The notes: generated by a model not told the origin, from the sequence alone. Counted from the first letter of the stretch, positions 29,898 through 39,618 are shown. The stretch: 64,000 nucleotides of DNA from an uncultured Pelagibacteraceae bacterium (GCA_902599955.1 CACKHK010000003.1:16001-80000); one strand, 5' to 3'. A program made the numbers and translations.

Positions 29898-30508
29898 AAA
29901 ATTGTTAAATTTAGTAGTTTGTTGATTTTTTCAATATCTTTCTTACCCTCTTCATTCTCTAATGAACCGCTTAAGTCAATAAAAAAATCTTTATTTTTAA
30001 AACTAGAAATATCATCTATTTTTATATTTCCAGCAATCATTTTGTTTATAGAATTTGGTAATGAATTTAATAAGTCATGATTAAAGCCTATTGATTTTTC
30101 ATAACCCTTTCCGTCAAAAAGAAAAATGTCTGAAATACCGATATAATTTTGATATTTTTCAACATCAATTTGATTAGTGATTGTAAAAGCTGATATAATT
30201 TTAATATTATATTTTTCTTTAATATTCTGAGTTCTTTCAGGTCCTACGTCATATAATTGATAAAAATCAAAATTTAAATTTTTAATATTATCTAATTCTT
30301 TATCACTAGGATTAACAAGTACAGATACGTAGCTTGTTTTTTTTTTATTTGTACTTAATAATTTTTTTAAATTTTCATGATTTACGTATCTTTTACTTTT
30401 TTTATAATTAGTAATAAAACCAATAAATTTTGCAGGATATTGATGGTTTAAAATAAAGTTTAAAGTCTCAAAATCAGAGACCCCGCAAATTTTTATTCCC
30501 TTGATCAT
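29894..30508 (-). CDS. trpF: phosphoribosylanthranilate isomerase (divergent)
   Basis: KICGVSDFETL, FIGFITNYKKSKRYV, SVLVNPSDKEL; synteny. Confidence 0.82.
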   Translation of the reverse strand: MIKGIKICGVSDFETLNFILNHQYPAKFIGFITNYKKSKRYVNHENLKKLLSTNKKKTSYVSVLVNPSDKELDNIKNLNFDFYQLYDVGPERTQNIKEKYNIKIISAFTITNQIDVEKYQNYIGISDIFLFDGKGYEKSIGFNHDLLNSLPNSINKMIAGNIKIDDISSFKNKDFFIDLSGSLENEEGKKDIEKINKLLNLTIL

Positions 30509-31179
30509 TATTTTAAGTGATTAATTAAACTTTGGAGATTATTTTTAATATTACCTTTTGTAATCGGTCTTCCTAATACTAGCCAATCAGAACCATTTTG
30601 GAATGCTTCTTTTGGAGTTAGAACTCTTTTTTGATCATTTGATTTTGATTTAAATCTTATACCAGGCGTAATTATTTCTTTTTTAAATATTTTCTTAACA
30701 ATATTTACTTCTTTAGGACTACATACAATAGCATCTAATTTTGCTTTATTCGCCAACCTCGCCTGTTGGAGAACTATTTTTTTAACATTTTTGTCAAATC
30801 CAATCTCTTTCAAAGATTTATCATCTAGAGAGGTTAAAACTGTTACTCCTATTAGCTTTGTTTTTCCACAGACTTTTTTAGCAGCTTTTAATGCCTCTAG
30901 ACCAGAACTTATATGAATTGTTAAATAATTAAATTTTAAGTCTTTAACAGCTATTATCGCTGATGCACAAGTATTTGGAATATCTGCGAATTTATAATCT
31001 CCAAAAGTAGTTACATTTTTTAACTTTGATATATAATCTCTTCCTTTTTTAGAGTTAAGAAATTCCAAACCAAATTTATAGCCTATTCTTAATTTTGAAT
31101 TTTTTGTTTTTTTTATTATCTCTTTAACTTTATTTATGTGTTTAGTATCACAAGCAATAAAAATTTTATTTCTTCTCAT
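30508..31179 (-). CDS. pyrF: orotidine 5'-phosphate decarboxylase
   Basis: GDYKFADIPNT, VTVLTSL, TPGIRFKS, LVLGRPIT. Confidence 0.94.
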   Translation of the reverse strand: MRRNKIFIACDTKHINKVKEIIKKTKNSKLRIGYKFGLEFLNSKKGRDYISKLKNVTTFGDYKFADIPNTCASAIIAVKDLKFNYLTIHISSGLEALKAAKKVCGKTKLIGVTVLTSLDDKSLKEIGFDKNVKKIVLQQARLANKAKLDAIVCSPKEVNIVKKIFKKEIITPGIRFKSKSNDQKRVLTPKEAFQNGSDWLVLGRPITKGNIKNNLQSLINHLK

Positions 31180-31456
31180 TTATAATTTTAGACCACTCTT
31201 TAGATGTTTTAAACAATATTGTTTTTTTTTCAGGGGTATTTACTTTTTCATTAGTTTTTGGATTTCTTGATATTCTTGCTTTTTGAGTTCTTGGCTCTAT
31301 TGTGAATACATCTCTCAATTCAACTCTCTCACCTCTTTTTAAAGACTCCTTAATTTCATAAACCATAATATCAAATAGTTTGATAAGATCTTTTTTAAGA
31401 AAATTCGGGTAGTTATTTGATAGTTCTTTTATTAAATCTGACTTTACAAATGACAA
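31166..31456 (-). CDS. ihfB: HU/IHF-family DNA-binding protein (IHF-beta-like)
   Basis: GERVELRDVFTIEPRTQKARISRNPKTNE; downstream of rpsA. Confidence 0.85.
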   Translation of the reverse strand: MSFVKSDLIKELSNNYPNFLKKDLIKLFDIMVYEIKESLKRGERVELRDVFTIEPRTQKARISRNPKTNEKVNTPEKKTILFKTSKEWSKIINEKK

Positions 31457-31458
31457 CT

Positions 31459-33201
31459 TTACTCAGGATCCTTTTTATTTTTTTTATCATCTAATTTCTC
31501 TGAAAGTGATGAGAATGGAAGATTTTTTCCACTTAATGGGCTAGAGTGCTCTTTTATAGCTTTTGCATTCATTATTTCTTCAAGCAATTTAATACTTAAT
31601 GTTACTTTTCTTTTTTCAAAATTAAGCTCAGCTATTGCGGCATCGATTCTTTCTCCTCCAACGAAACGAGACGGTCTTGCGTCAGTCGCGCTCATAGCTA
31701 TCTGAGGTTTTTTTATCAAGGTTTCAATATCACATCCTTCAGGCTTTACAACTAACCCTTTATTATCTGATGAAATAACCTTCACTGTAATTGCATCATT
31801 AATTTTTTTATCTTTGTACCAATCAAATGGGTCTTTTTGAAGTTGCTTTAAACCCACTCTTACTTTTTGTTCTGATTTTTTAATCTCTAAAACTCTTACT
31901 TTTAATTTATCTCCTTTTTTATAATTTTTAAGTTCTTCCTCAGGGTTTCCTGTAAAAGAAAGATCATTTGAGTGTAAAAATCCATCAATCTCAAAATCTG
32001 CTAATTTTAAATAAAGAGCGTATTCATTTGTGTTGCTTACTACCCCATCAATATCAGAACCCACAGGATAATCTTTCTCTAATTTTGAATAAGGATTTTC
32101 TTGAGTAAGTCTGTGTGATATTGCAACTCTTCTTTTTTCCTTATCAATTTCTGTAATTACACAATCTATTTGATCACCGACGTTAAATATTTTTTTTGGT
32201 GATATATTTTTTTTATTCCAACTTATTTCACTGCTGTGCAGAAGTGTACTTAACCCTGGTTCTAACTCACAGAAACATCCATAGTCAGTAATTTTTACAA
32301 CTTTTACTTTGTATTTATTTCCTATTTGATAATTCGAAATATGCTCAAATGGATCAGGTGATAATTGTTTTATAGAGCAACCAACTTGTAATTTTTCCAT
32401 ATCAATCGAAATAACTTTCAGGTCATGTTTTTCACCAATGTTAAATATTTCATCAGGGTGATTTACTCTACTGTAGCTAATCTCTTGTAGATGGCAGAGT
32501 GTATCTATTGTGCCCTCGGGTGTGTTAACTTCAAAAAAGCAACCAAATGATGAGTAACCTTTTACCACCGCATTTTTGATAATATCTCCAACCTTAAACT
32601 TCTCTATGATTTTTACCTTGTCCTCTTTTTTACTTGATGAGACTACTTGTCTCCTAGAAACAACGCTATTACCTCTAACCATATCAAGTTTAATGAGAGC
32701 AAATTTTTGTTCAACACCAATTAAATGGTCGATACTTTTGATCGGTTTATCTGAGATTTGTGAACCAGGACAAAACATAAGAGAACCAGTCTCAACATGC
32801 TCAACTATGACTCCACCTTTGGTTTTTTGGGTAATTTTTCCATTTATAAGTTCATTTTTTTCATAACACTCAACTAATTTATTCCATCCTTTAATTTTTT
32901 GAGCCTTTTGAGCCGAAACTACAACATCGCCATTTTTATCCTCTATTTTTTCAAGTAATACAGATATAGTCGAACCCTCTTTAAGATCTTCGCTCATTCC
33001 CATTAATTTAATTTCATTAACGTCAATAACCGGTTCACTTTTTAAACCGGCAATAAACAAAAAAACATATTTACTAGTAATTTTTGTTACTTTACCTTCA
33101 ATTATTTTACCTTCTTCAATCTTATTTTTCGATAATTGGCTATTTAATAATTTTTCAAATTGTTTACTTGCAGGCGACGATAGATCTTTAAAAATTTCCA
33201 T
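31459..33201 (-). CDS. rpsA: 30S ribosomal protein S1
   Basis: Six S1 repeats, 580 aa; cmk-rpsA-ihfB order. Confidence 0.96.
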   Translation of the reverse strand: MEIFKDLSSPASKQFEKLLNSQLSKNKIEEGKIIEGKVTKITSKYVFLFIAGLKSEPVIDVNEIKLMGMSEDLKEGSTISVLLEKIEDKNGDVVVSAQKAQKIKGWNKLVECYEKNELINGKITQKTKGGVIVEHVETGSLMFCPGSQISDKPIKSIDHLIGVEQKFALIKLDMVRGNSVVSRRQVVSSSKKEDKVKIIEKFKVGDIIKNAVVKGYSSFGCFFEVNTPEGTIDTLCHLQEISYSRVNHPDEIFNIGEKHDLKVISIDMEKLQVGCSIKQLSPDPFEHISNYQIGNKYKVKVVKITDYGCFCELEPGLSTLLHSSEISWNKKNISPKKIFNVGDQIDCVITEIDKEKRRVAISHRLTQENPYSKLEKDYPVGSDIDGVVSNTNEYALYLKLADFEIDGFLHSNDLSFTGNPEEELKNYKKGDKLKVRVLEIKKSEQKVRVGLKQLQKDPFDWYKDKKINDAITVKVISSDNKGLVVKPEGCDIETLIKKPQIAMSATDARPSRFVGGERIDAAIAELNFEKRKVTLSIKLLEEIMNAKAIKEHSSPLSGKNLPFSSLSEKLDDKKNKKDPE

Positions 33202-33857
33202 TAATAATTTAATTTTTTGTCCATAATAGCTTTAATTTTTTCAAAGCACGCCTTCTTACTTAATTTAGTTGTATTAATCAAGATAGAATCTTTGGTTTTT
33301 TTGAGTGGTCCATATTTTCTTTTTTTATCAGATTCATCCCTATTTTTCAGGCTTTTAAGTACTTCTTTATATGTAATTTTCTTGTTTAGTTTTCGATATT
33401 CCTCAAAACGTCTTTTTGCTCTCACATCAATTCTAGCAGTTATATAAAATTTAAACATTGCATCTTTTACTTGTACAGTAATTATATCTCTACCATCTAA
33501 AATAGAACCATTATATTTTTTTGGAGGGTTGTACGCACATCCTTGTTGAAATTCATGAACTATATTTCTGATTTTTATATCTTTGGCTATTTCAGATGCT
33601 GAAATTGCAACTTCATTTGTTAATAAAGATTTTTTCTTTAAATAATCTAATTTTATTTTTTTTATCTTTTGTTTTATGAAACTATATGTAAATTTTTTTT
33701 TATTTTCTAATTTTAGTTTTCCAATATATCTATAAATTTTTCCAGTATCTAAATAAAATAAATTGTATCTTTTAGATATTAATTTTGCCTGTGTCCCTGC
33801 ACCTGCTGCTGCTGGTGAGTCAATTGCAACAGTTATTATATCCTTCCTTTTTTTCAA
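33201..33857 (-). CDS. cmk: cytidylate kinase-like protein with altered P-loop
   Basis: AIDSPAAAGAGTQAKLIS, YLDTGKIYR, LDGRDIITVQVKDAMFKFYITA; aroA-cmk-rpsA order. Confidence 0.85.
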   Translation of the reverse strand: MKKRKDIITVAIDSPAAAGAGTQAKLISKRYNLFYLDTGKIYRYIGKLKLENKKKFTYSFIKQKIKKIKLDYLKKKSLLTNEVAISASEIAKDIKIRNIVHEFQQGCAYNPPKKYNGSILDGRDIITVQVKDAMFKFYITARIDVRAKRRFEEYRKLNKKITYKEVLKSLKNRDESDKKRKYGPLKKTKDSILINTTKLSKKACFEKIKAIMDKKLNY

Positions 33858-35179
33858 TTTATCTTAGCTCCAATCATTCTTAAAGTTTTTAAAAAATCCG
33901 GAAAAGAAGTATTTATAGAGTCCTTATCATTTATTTTCCATTTTCCGCCTAATGTTAATGCCGTAATACAACATAAAAAAAAAATTCTATGATCTTTTAG
34001 AAAATTTTTCATTTCAAATTTTTTTGACAAAGTTAAATTTGGATTACCATGAATATTAATATCATTTTTAAATCTATCTACTTTAATACCGATTAATTTT
34101 AAAAACTTTATTGCTAAATCTAATCTTTTTGACTCTTTCTTGTTCATTTCACCCAAGTCTTTAAACCTTGATATTCCATTTGCTTTTGCAGCCACTAGAA
34201 AAATTATTAAAAATTCATCAATTGCTGAACTATTCAACCTTGAGGGACAATTTATTGCGCTTAATTTTTTTTTACTTTTTACGTGTATATCAGCTATTTC
34301 TTCACCATTATAAATTTTTTTTTTTTTAAGTCTTATTTCAGCTCCCATCATATTTAATATAGAAATGATACCTATTCTACTTTTGTTAACATTAACTTTT
34401 TCAATAACAATACTAGAATTATTTGATAACAGAGTTAAAACTATAAAAAAAGATGCTGAGCTTATATCTCCTGGAACTTCATACTTAAAACTTTTAAATT
34501 GTTTAAGACCCTCAACTGATATTTTTTCATATCCAGATTTTTTTATAACTTTTATTGGATAATTTAAAAATTTTAAGAATAGTTCAGTGTGATTTCTGGA
34601 TATTTTTGAATTAATTTGCGTAATTCCAGGAGTATTTAAGGCGCTAAATATTATACAAGTTTTTACTTGGGCACTTCCAATATTTTCATTATATTTAATA
34701 GGTCTTAAAAACTCAGTTCCCTGTATTTTAAGTGGTAATAAATTATTCCTGCTATCGATGTTTACTCCAAAAAGTCTTAAAGGTTTTATGACTCTAGAAA
34801 AATCTCTTTTTGATAAACTTTTGTCACCGACTAATTTTACTTTAGAATTCGATTTGACCAATAAGCCAAGTATTAATCTAGCGAGAGTACCAGAGTTACC
34901 TGCATTTAATACAGTTTTATTTTTAATTTTGAAGCCATTTAGGCCATAACCTTTGATATAATAAGCTTTTCCAATTTTTGAATAATCAATACCAAGTTTC
35001 TTTATAACCTTCAAAGAATTTAGTACGTCTTCTGACTCAAGTAAGTTAGTGATTTTTGATGTTCCTACTGCTTGAGAGGCTAGAAGCACTGATCTTATCG
35101 AAATACTTTTGTCTGCACTTACTTGAATTTTTTTATTAAAATCATTTAATGTATTTTTTATTAAAATATGATTAGCCAT
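33854..35179 (-). CDS. aroA: 3-phosphoshikimate 1-carboxyvinyltransferase (divergent)
   Basis: SADKSISIRSVLLA, NLLESEDVLNSL, GNSGTLARLI, DISSASFF, DHRIFF. Confidence 0.9.
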   Translation of the reverse strand: MANHILIKNTLNDFNKKIQVSADKSISIRSVLLASQAVGTSKITNLLESEDVLNSLKVIKKLGIDYSKIGKAYYIKGYGLNGFKIKNKTVLNAGNSGTLARLILGLLVKSNSKVKLVGDKSLSKRDFSRVIKPLRLFGVNIDSRNNLLPLKIQGTEFLRPIKYNENIGSAQVKTCIIFSALNTPGITQINSKISRNHTELFLKFLNYPIKVIKKSGYEKISVEGLKQFKSFKYEVPGDISSASFFIVLTLLSNNSSIVIEKVNVNKSRIGIISILNMMGAEIRLKKKKIYNGEEIADIHVKSKKKLSAINCPSRLNSSAIDEFLIIFLVAAKANGISRFKDLGEMNKKESKRLDLAIKFLKLIGIKVDRFKNDINIHGNPNLTLSKKFEMKNFLKDHRIFFLCCITALTLGGKWKINDKDSINTSFPDFLKTLRMIGAKIN

Positions 35180-35186
35180 GGATGAA

Positions 35187-35963
35187 TTAATTTATTTTAA
35201 ATTCATCACCGAAGTATGCAGATTTAGCATTTGAGTCTTTTATAATTTCTTTAGGACTTCCAGATGCAATAATCTTGCCATTTGATAAAACAATTGCTCT
35301 ATCTACACAGCTCAATAAATCTCTTGCTTGATGATCACAGACAACTACGGTTATTTTTTCAAGCGACTGAAGATTTACAATTATTTCCTGTAGCATTTTA
35401 ATTGTTAATATATCTAAAGCTGCAAATGGTTCATCTAGAAGTAAAATTTTTGGATCATTAATTAATGCCATGGCTATTACAAGTTTCTTTTTTTGTCCAC
35501 CTGATAAATGTTTAGCTTTAATTTTCAGTAAAGGATCAAATTCAAATTGAGAAACAATTTTTTCAATTTTTGCCTTTCTTAAATCTTTATCTTTTATGTG
35601 GATTTCACCTACAAGTATTAAATTTTCAATTAAATTTAAATCTTGAATAAAACCCCCATATTGCGGGACATATCCCAGTTTAAACTTTGTTGCCCTTTCA
35701 TAAATTGGAATATTTGTGCAATCCTCTCCATTAATTAAAACTTTGCCGTAGCTAGGGTCTCTTAACCCTGTAATAATATGAAAAATTGTTGATTTTCCAA
35801 CACCATTGGGTCCAAGCATTCCCAAAACTTCTTGCTTGTTAATTTTTAAATTTAAATTATTTAATATTTCCCTTTTATTATAAAACATTGAAATTTTGTT
35901 TAATTCCAACAAAGTTTGTTTTTCTTTAAAACTTTTAATCCTGAATTTTTTTATTAACGCCAT
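35187..35963 (-). CDS. lptB: LPS export ABC transporter ATP-binding protein
   Basis: GPNGVGKSTIFHIITGL, LSGGQKKKLVIAMAL, LLLDEPFAALD; next to LptC-like and kdsD. Confidence 0.88.
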   Translation of the reverse strand: MALIKKFRIKSFKEKQTLLELNKISMFYNKREILNNLNLKINKQEVLGMLGPNGVGKSTIFHIITGLRDPSYGKVLINGEDCTNIPIYERATKFKLGYVPQYGGFIQDLNLIENLILVGEIHIKDKDLRKAKIEKIVSQFEFDPLLKIKAKHLSGGQKKKLVIAMALINDPKILLLDEPFAALDILTIKMLQEIIVNLQSLEKITVVVCDHQARDLLSCVDRAIVLSNGKIIASGSPKEIIKDSNAKSAYFGDEFKIN

Positions 35964-36775
35964 TAATTTGTGACAATCTGTATGTCTGCAATTGCAGTCT
36001 GTGGGTTTATATTTATATCTTTAGTTCTTAAATTAAATTCTACTTTACCAGCTTTCATTTCTGATTTTGGGTCACTTATTATAACATTGTTGTAAGCTAT
36101 AGCCTTATTTGTTTCCATATTTATATCAAAGTTTTTACAAGTAATTTGTTTTTCTTGATAATTTATTACAACATTATCATAAAATTTTGAATTTGAATTA
36201 ATAGAATTAAATTGACCATAATCTGAGACAATATAAATTGTATCTCTACTTTTAGAAGAAATTTCTCCCCTCACATTTATTAAATCTAACACATTTTTGT
36301 TATCAATATTTGACTTTCCTGATTTTGCTAGTAAATAAAACTTATTTCCTCTGTCATCTATAGAATTGTATTCAATATCTTTAACAAAATCTTTTTTTTC
36401 GTTAGTGTTAACTTTTTTAATATTTTCAATCTTATTTTCTTCATCTATTTTTTTTGTGATTAATTTATTGTTTTCATCTAATTTTTTGGTAATTCCCTCA
36501 TTATTTTCAATAATTTTTCCCTCATCATATTTGGACGATAGTTCTTGTGACTTTTTACTTTGATTATCAATTATCTTTTTCAGTTCATTATTCCTCAACT
36601 CCAATTCAGATAATTTCTTCTCGAGATTAATGATTTTATCTTGATTTTCAATTTCAACAGAATTTATTTCTTCTACAATATTTTTATTTATGTCAAAATA
36701 TTTTAAGTAAACTGCAGTTACTATTGAAATTATAAGTATCAATAACAGAATTTGAATAAATGACTTAATTGACAT
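35963..36775 (-). CDS. lptC: LptC-like LPS export protein with coiled-coil insert
   Basis: N-terminal TM, Lys/Glu/Asn-rich coiled coil, C-terminal LptC-like beta domain; kdsD-lptC-lptB context. Confidence 0.6.
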   Translation of the reverse strand: MSIKSFIQILLLILIISIVTAVYLKYFDINKNIVEEINSVEIENQDKIINLEKKLSELELRNNELKKIIDNQSKKSQELSSKYDEGKIIENNEGITKKLDENNKLITKKIDEENKIENIKKVNTNEKKDFVKDIEYNSIDDRGNKFYLLAKSGKSNIDNKNVLDLINVRGEISSKSRDTIYIVSDYGQFNSINSNSKFYDNVVINYQEKQITCKNFDINMETNKAIAYNNVIISDPKSEMKAGKVEFNLRTKDININPQTAIADIQIVTN

Positions 36776-37792
36776 CTACGTTATATTTGCATTTAGAATA
36801 GAATGAATATGTATAAAACCAATAGTTTTATTTTTTTTATTATTTTGATGTACACATAAGCTTGTAATTTTTTTATCATTCATAATAGAAAGTGCTTGCG
36901 CTACAAGCATATCCTTATCCACACTAATTGGTTTCTTTTTCATAACTTTCTTAATCTCTAGATTTTTAAAATCTGATTTTACATTAGATAGTCTTTTTAA
37001 GTCTCCATCTGTTAAAATACCTTTTGTATTGTTGTATCTATCTCTTATAACTAAGGCGCCAAGACCTTTTTTTTCAATATTTTTTAAAGCAATTTTCATT
37101 TTTAAATTTTCATTTACAAATGGAATTTTTCCTTTAATGAACATTAAATCCTCTACAGTTTTTAATTTTATAGATAGAGACCCTCCAGGATGAAATTTTT
37201 TAAAATCTAGCTTTCCAAATTTTTTATAACTCATACATGTTATTGCTATTGCATCACCCAAAGCAACTTGAACTGTAGTTGATGACGTTGGAACAAAACT
37301 TCCAGGTCCCGCTTCTTTAACTGATGGTAATAAAAAATTTACATTAGCATTTTTATATAAAATAGAGTTTTTTTTAGATGTAATTCCAATAAGTTTTATA
37401 TTCTTATTTCTTGAAGCATACTGGATTATATTCTTTAACTCATCGCTCTCACCACTTAGACTAATTAATATAAGTATATCATCTGATGTTATTTGACCCA
37501 TATCACCATGACTTGCATCTGAAGCGTCTAAAAAGAAAGATGGTGTACCAGTTGATGAAAAAGTTGCAGACCATTTTCTTGCAATTATTCCGCTTTTTCC
37601 TACACCAGAAATTATTACTTTTCCATTTTTGCAGTTCAAAATTGTCTTAATTATTTTTTCATAGGACTTTCCAATGCAAGAACGAAGTTTCTTAAGTGAG
37701 TTTGTTTCAATCTCAATTACATCTTTAGCAATATCTAAAAATTTTTTTTTTTGCATTTCAGTGAGACCATATATCTTCTTTGAATGAGGCAA
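36776..37792 (-). CDS. kdsD: arabinose-5-phosphate isomerase (KpsF/GutQ family)
   Basis: SIS domain GVGKSGIIARKWSATFSSTGTPSFFL, DASHGDMGQI, two CBS domains. Confidence 0.92.
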   Translation of the reverse strand: MPHSKKIYGLTEMQKKKFLDIAKDVIEIETNSLKKLRSCIGKSYEKIIKTILNCKNGKVIISGVGKSGIIARKWSATFSSTGTPSFFLDASDASHGDMGQITSDDILILISLSGESDELKNIIQYASRNKNIKLIGITSKKNSILYKNANVNFLLPSVKEAGPGSFVPTSSTTVQVALGDAIAITCMSYKKFGKLDFKKFHPGGSLSIKLKTVEDLMFIKGKIPFVNENLKMKIALKNIEKKGLGALVIRDRYNNTKGILTDGDLKRLSNVKSDFKNLEIKKVMKKKPISVDKDMLVAQALSIMNDKKITSLCVHQNNKKNKTIGFIHIHSILNANIT

Positions 37793-38369
37793 AATCTAAA
37801 TCAACTCTTGTATTAATAAATTTTATTGTTTTCTTGTAAAGATCAATTCTATTTTCTCTCTCTAAAATATTTTCTAATGCGTTATAAATTTTATGTAAAT
37901 AAACAACATCTTGAGAGCAATATTTCAATTGTTTGTCAGTTAATTCTCCTCCAAAGTCAGATGATTGTAATTGTTTGCTGATATCTACACCTATAAATTC
38001 TTTTATTAAATCCTTTAGTCCATGTTTGTCAGTATAACTTCTAGCAATCTTACTCATTATTTTTGTGCAATCTACATTAATAACATCTACTTCTAAATAT
38101 TTCTTTATAAATAGAAGATCTGCTCTAGCAAAATGAAATAATTTATTTATATTTTTATTAACCAAGATACTTTTTAAATTTGGTGCATCATAATTATTTT
38201 TATCAAATTGAATTATATGAGCATCATTTTGACCTAAGGATATTTGCAGTACACAAAGTCTATCTCTTTCAATATTAAGCCCGGTAAACTCACAATCTAT
38301 GGCTATCTTGTCACTGAACTTTATTTCATCTGGTAAATCTCTTTTATGTAATTTAATATCTAAATTCAT
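37758..38369 (-). CDS. RNase D-family 3'-5' exonuclease
   Basis: IAIDCEFTGLNIERDRLCVLQISLG, FHFARADL, LKYCSQDVVYLHKIY; no HRDC domain. Confidence 0.88.
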   Translation of the reverse strand: MNLDIKLHKRDLPDEIKFSDKIAIDCEFTGLNIERDRLCVLQISLGQNDAHIIQFDKNNYDAPNLKSILVNKNINKLFHFARADLLFIKKYLEVDVINVDCTKIMSKIARSYTDKHGLKDLIKEFIGVDISKQLQSSDFGGELTDKQLKYCSQDVVYLHKIYNALENILERENRIDLYKKTIKFINTRVDLDFASFKEDIWSH

Positions 38370-38386
38370 TTATAAGATATATATAT

Positions 38387-39349
38387 ATGAAAAATCAGGA
38401 TTCAATTTTAATATTTGGTTCATCAGGACAAATTGGAAAATCATTAATAAGAAAATTTACAAAAAATAACTATAAAGTTATTGCGGTAACTAGGAGTATT
38501 CATCAGAAAGGCTATCAAATTAAAACTCAATCAAATTATGGATATTTAGAATTAGAAGAGATTAATTCATTTAATGAAGAAAATATTTCCAAATTAATGG
38601 AAAAAGCGTCAGTATGCATAAATCTTATAGGGATTTTGTATGAAAAAAAAAAAAATCAATTTGATTTAATTCATTCACAATTGCCCTCTTTGTTATCGAA
38701 AGTAGCACTTAATAATTCACTAGATCAATTCATTCATTTATCAGCACTTGGAATTGAATTAGCGAATGATAGTAGATATGCGATGAGTAAATTGGAGGGA
38801 GAACAAAAAGTAAGAAAAAATTTTCCAAACTCTATTATATTAAAACCTTCTATTGTATATTCAGTGGATGATAATTTTACTACAAATTTTATGAGTTTGC
38901 TAAATATTATTCCTGTCATGCCACTTTACTATGGTGGGAAAACTAAATTTACACCTATTCATGTTTCTGATTTAACAAATATTATTTTTGAAACAGTACA
39001 AAAGAAAATTGTTGGCGAGACTATCGAATGTGTTGGTCCTCAAGTATTATCATTTAAGGAAATGATATTAAAAATTTTAAAATCAATAAATAAAAAAAGA
39101 TTATTGTTGCCAATACCTCTTATTTTTGCAAAACTTAATGCTAAGTTATTTGAACTTATGCCTAAACCATTATTGACAATGGATCAGCTTAAATTATTAA
39201 AATATGACAATATTATTTCTAAAAATTATAAAACTAATTTTGATATTAAAATGGATGCAAATAAAAAATTCGAAGATGAAATTAATAAATATAGTTATAA
39301 TTGGACTAGCGGAGGACAATTTTCAAAAAAAATTGATAAGTTAAATTAA
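38387..39349 (+). CDS. NAD(P)-binding NDUFA9-like protein
   Basis: IFGSSGQIGKSLIRKF, DQFIHLSALGIELANDSRYAMSKLEGE, FTPIHVSDLT. Confidence 0.82.
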   Translation: MKNQDSILIFGSSGQIGKSLIRKFTKNNYKVIAVTRSIHQKGYQIKTQSNYGYLELEEINSFNEENISKLMEKASVCINLIGILYEKKKNQFDLIHSQLPSLLSKVALNNSLDQFIHLSALGIELANDSRYAMSKLEGEQKVRKNFPNSIILKPSIVYSVDDNFTTNFMSLLNIIPVMPLYYGGKTKFTPIHVSDLTNIIFETVQKKIVGETIECVGPQVLSFKEMILKILKSINKKRLLLPIPLIFAKLNAKLFELMPKPLLTMDQLKLLKYDNIISKNYKTNFDIKMDANKKFEDEINKYSYNWTSGGQFSKKIDKLN

Positions 39350-39618
39350 TGCTAAGTAACGTTATTTATTTTGTTGTATTTTTGATTTTAGCATTTGTCT
39401 TATCTATTGCTGTAAAGGCAATTACAAGAGGCGTTGAGGCAAAACAAATAATTAAGGATGAAAAGGTTCAAGATTTAAAAAATGAAAATGAAAATGAAAA
39501 TCACAACTTAGAAGTAATTAATCAAATAAGAGAATTGAAAGAATTATATGACAATGGAACGATTGACGAAAATGAATTTAAAAAAGCTAAAGATAAAATA
39601 TTAAATAACCTAAGCTGA
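39349..39618 (+). CDS. small membrane protein with SHOCT-like C-terminus
   Basis: N-terminal TM; IRELKELYDNGTIDENEFKKAKDKIL. Confidence 0.75.
   Translation: MLSNVIYFVVFLILAFVLSIAVKAITRGVEAKQIIKDEKVQDLKNENENENHNLEVINQIRELKELYDNGTIDENEFKKAKDKILNNLS

Noticed and set aside
36366-36563. 65-aa plus-strand ORF
   Set aside because: Mirror of the low-complexity coiled-coil region of the LptC-like gene.
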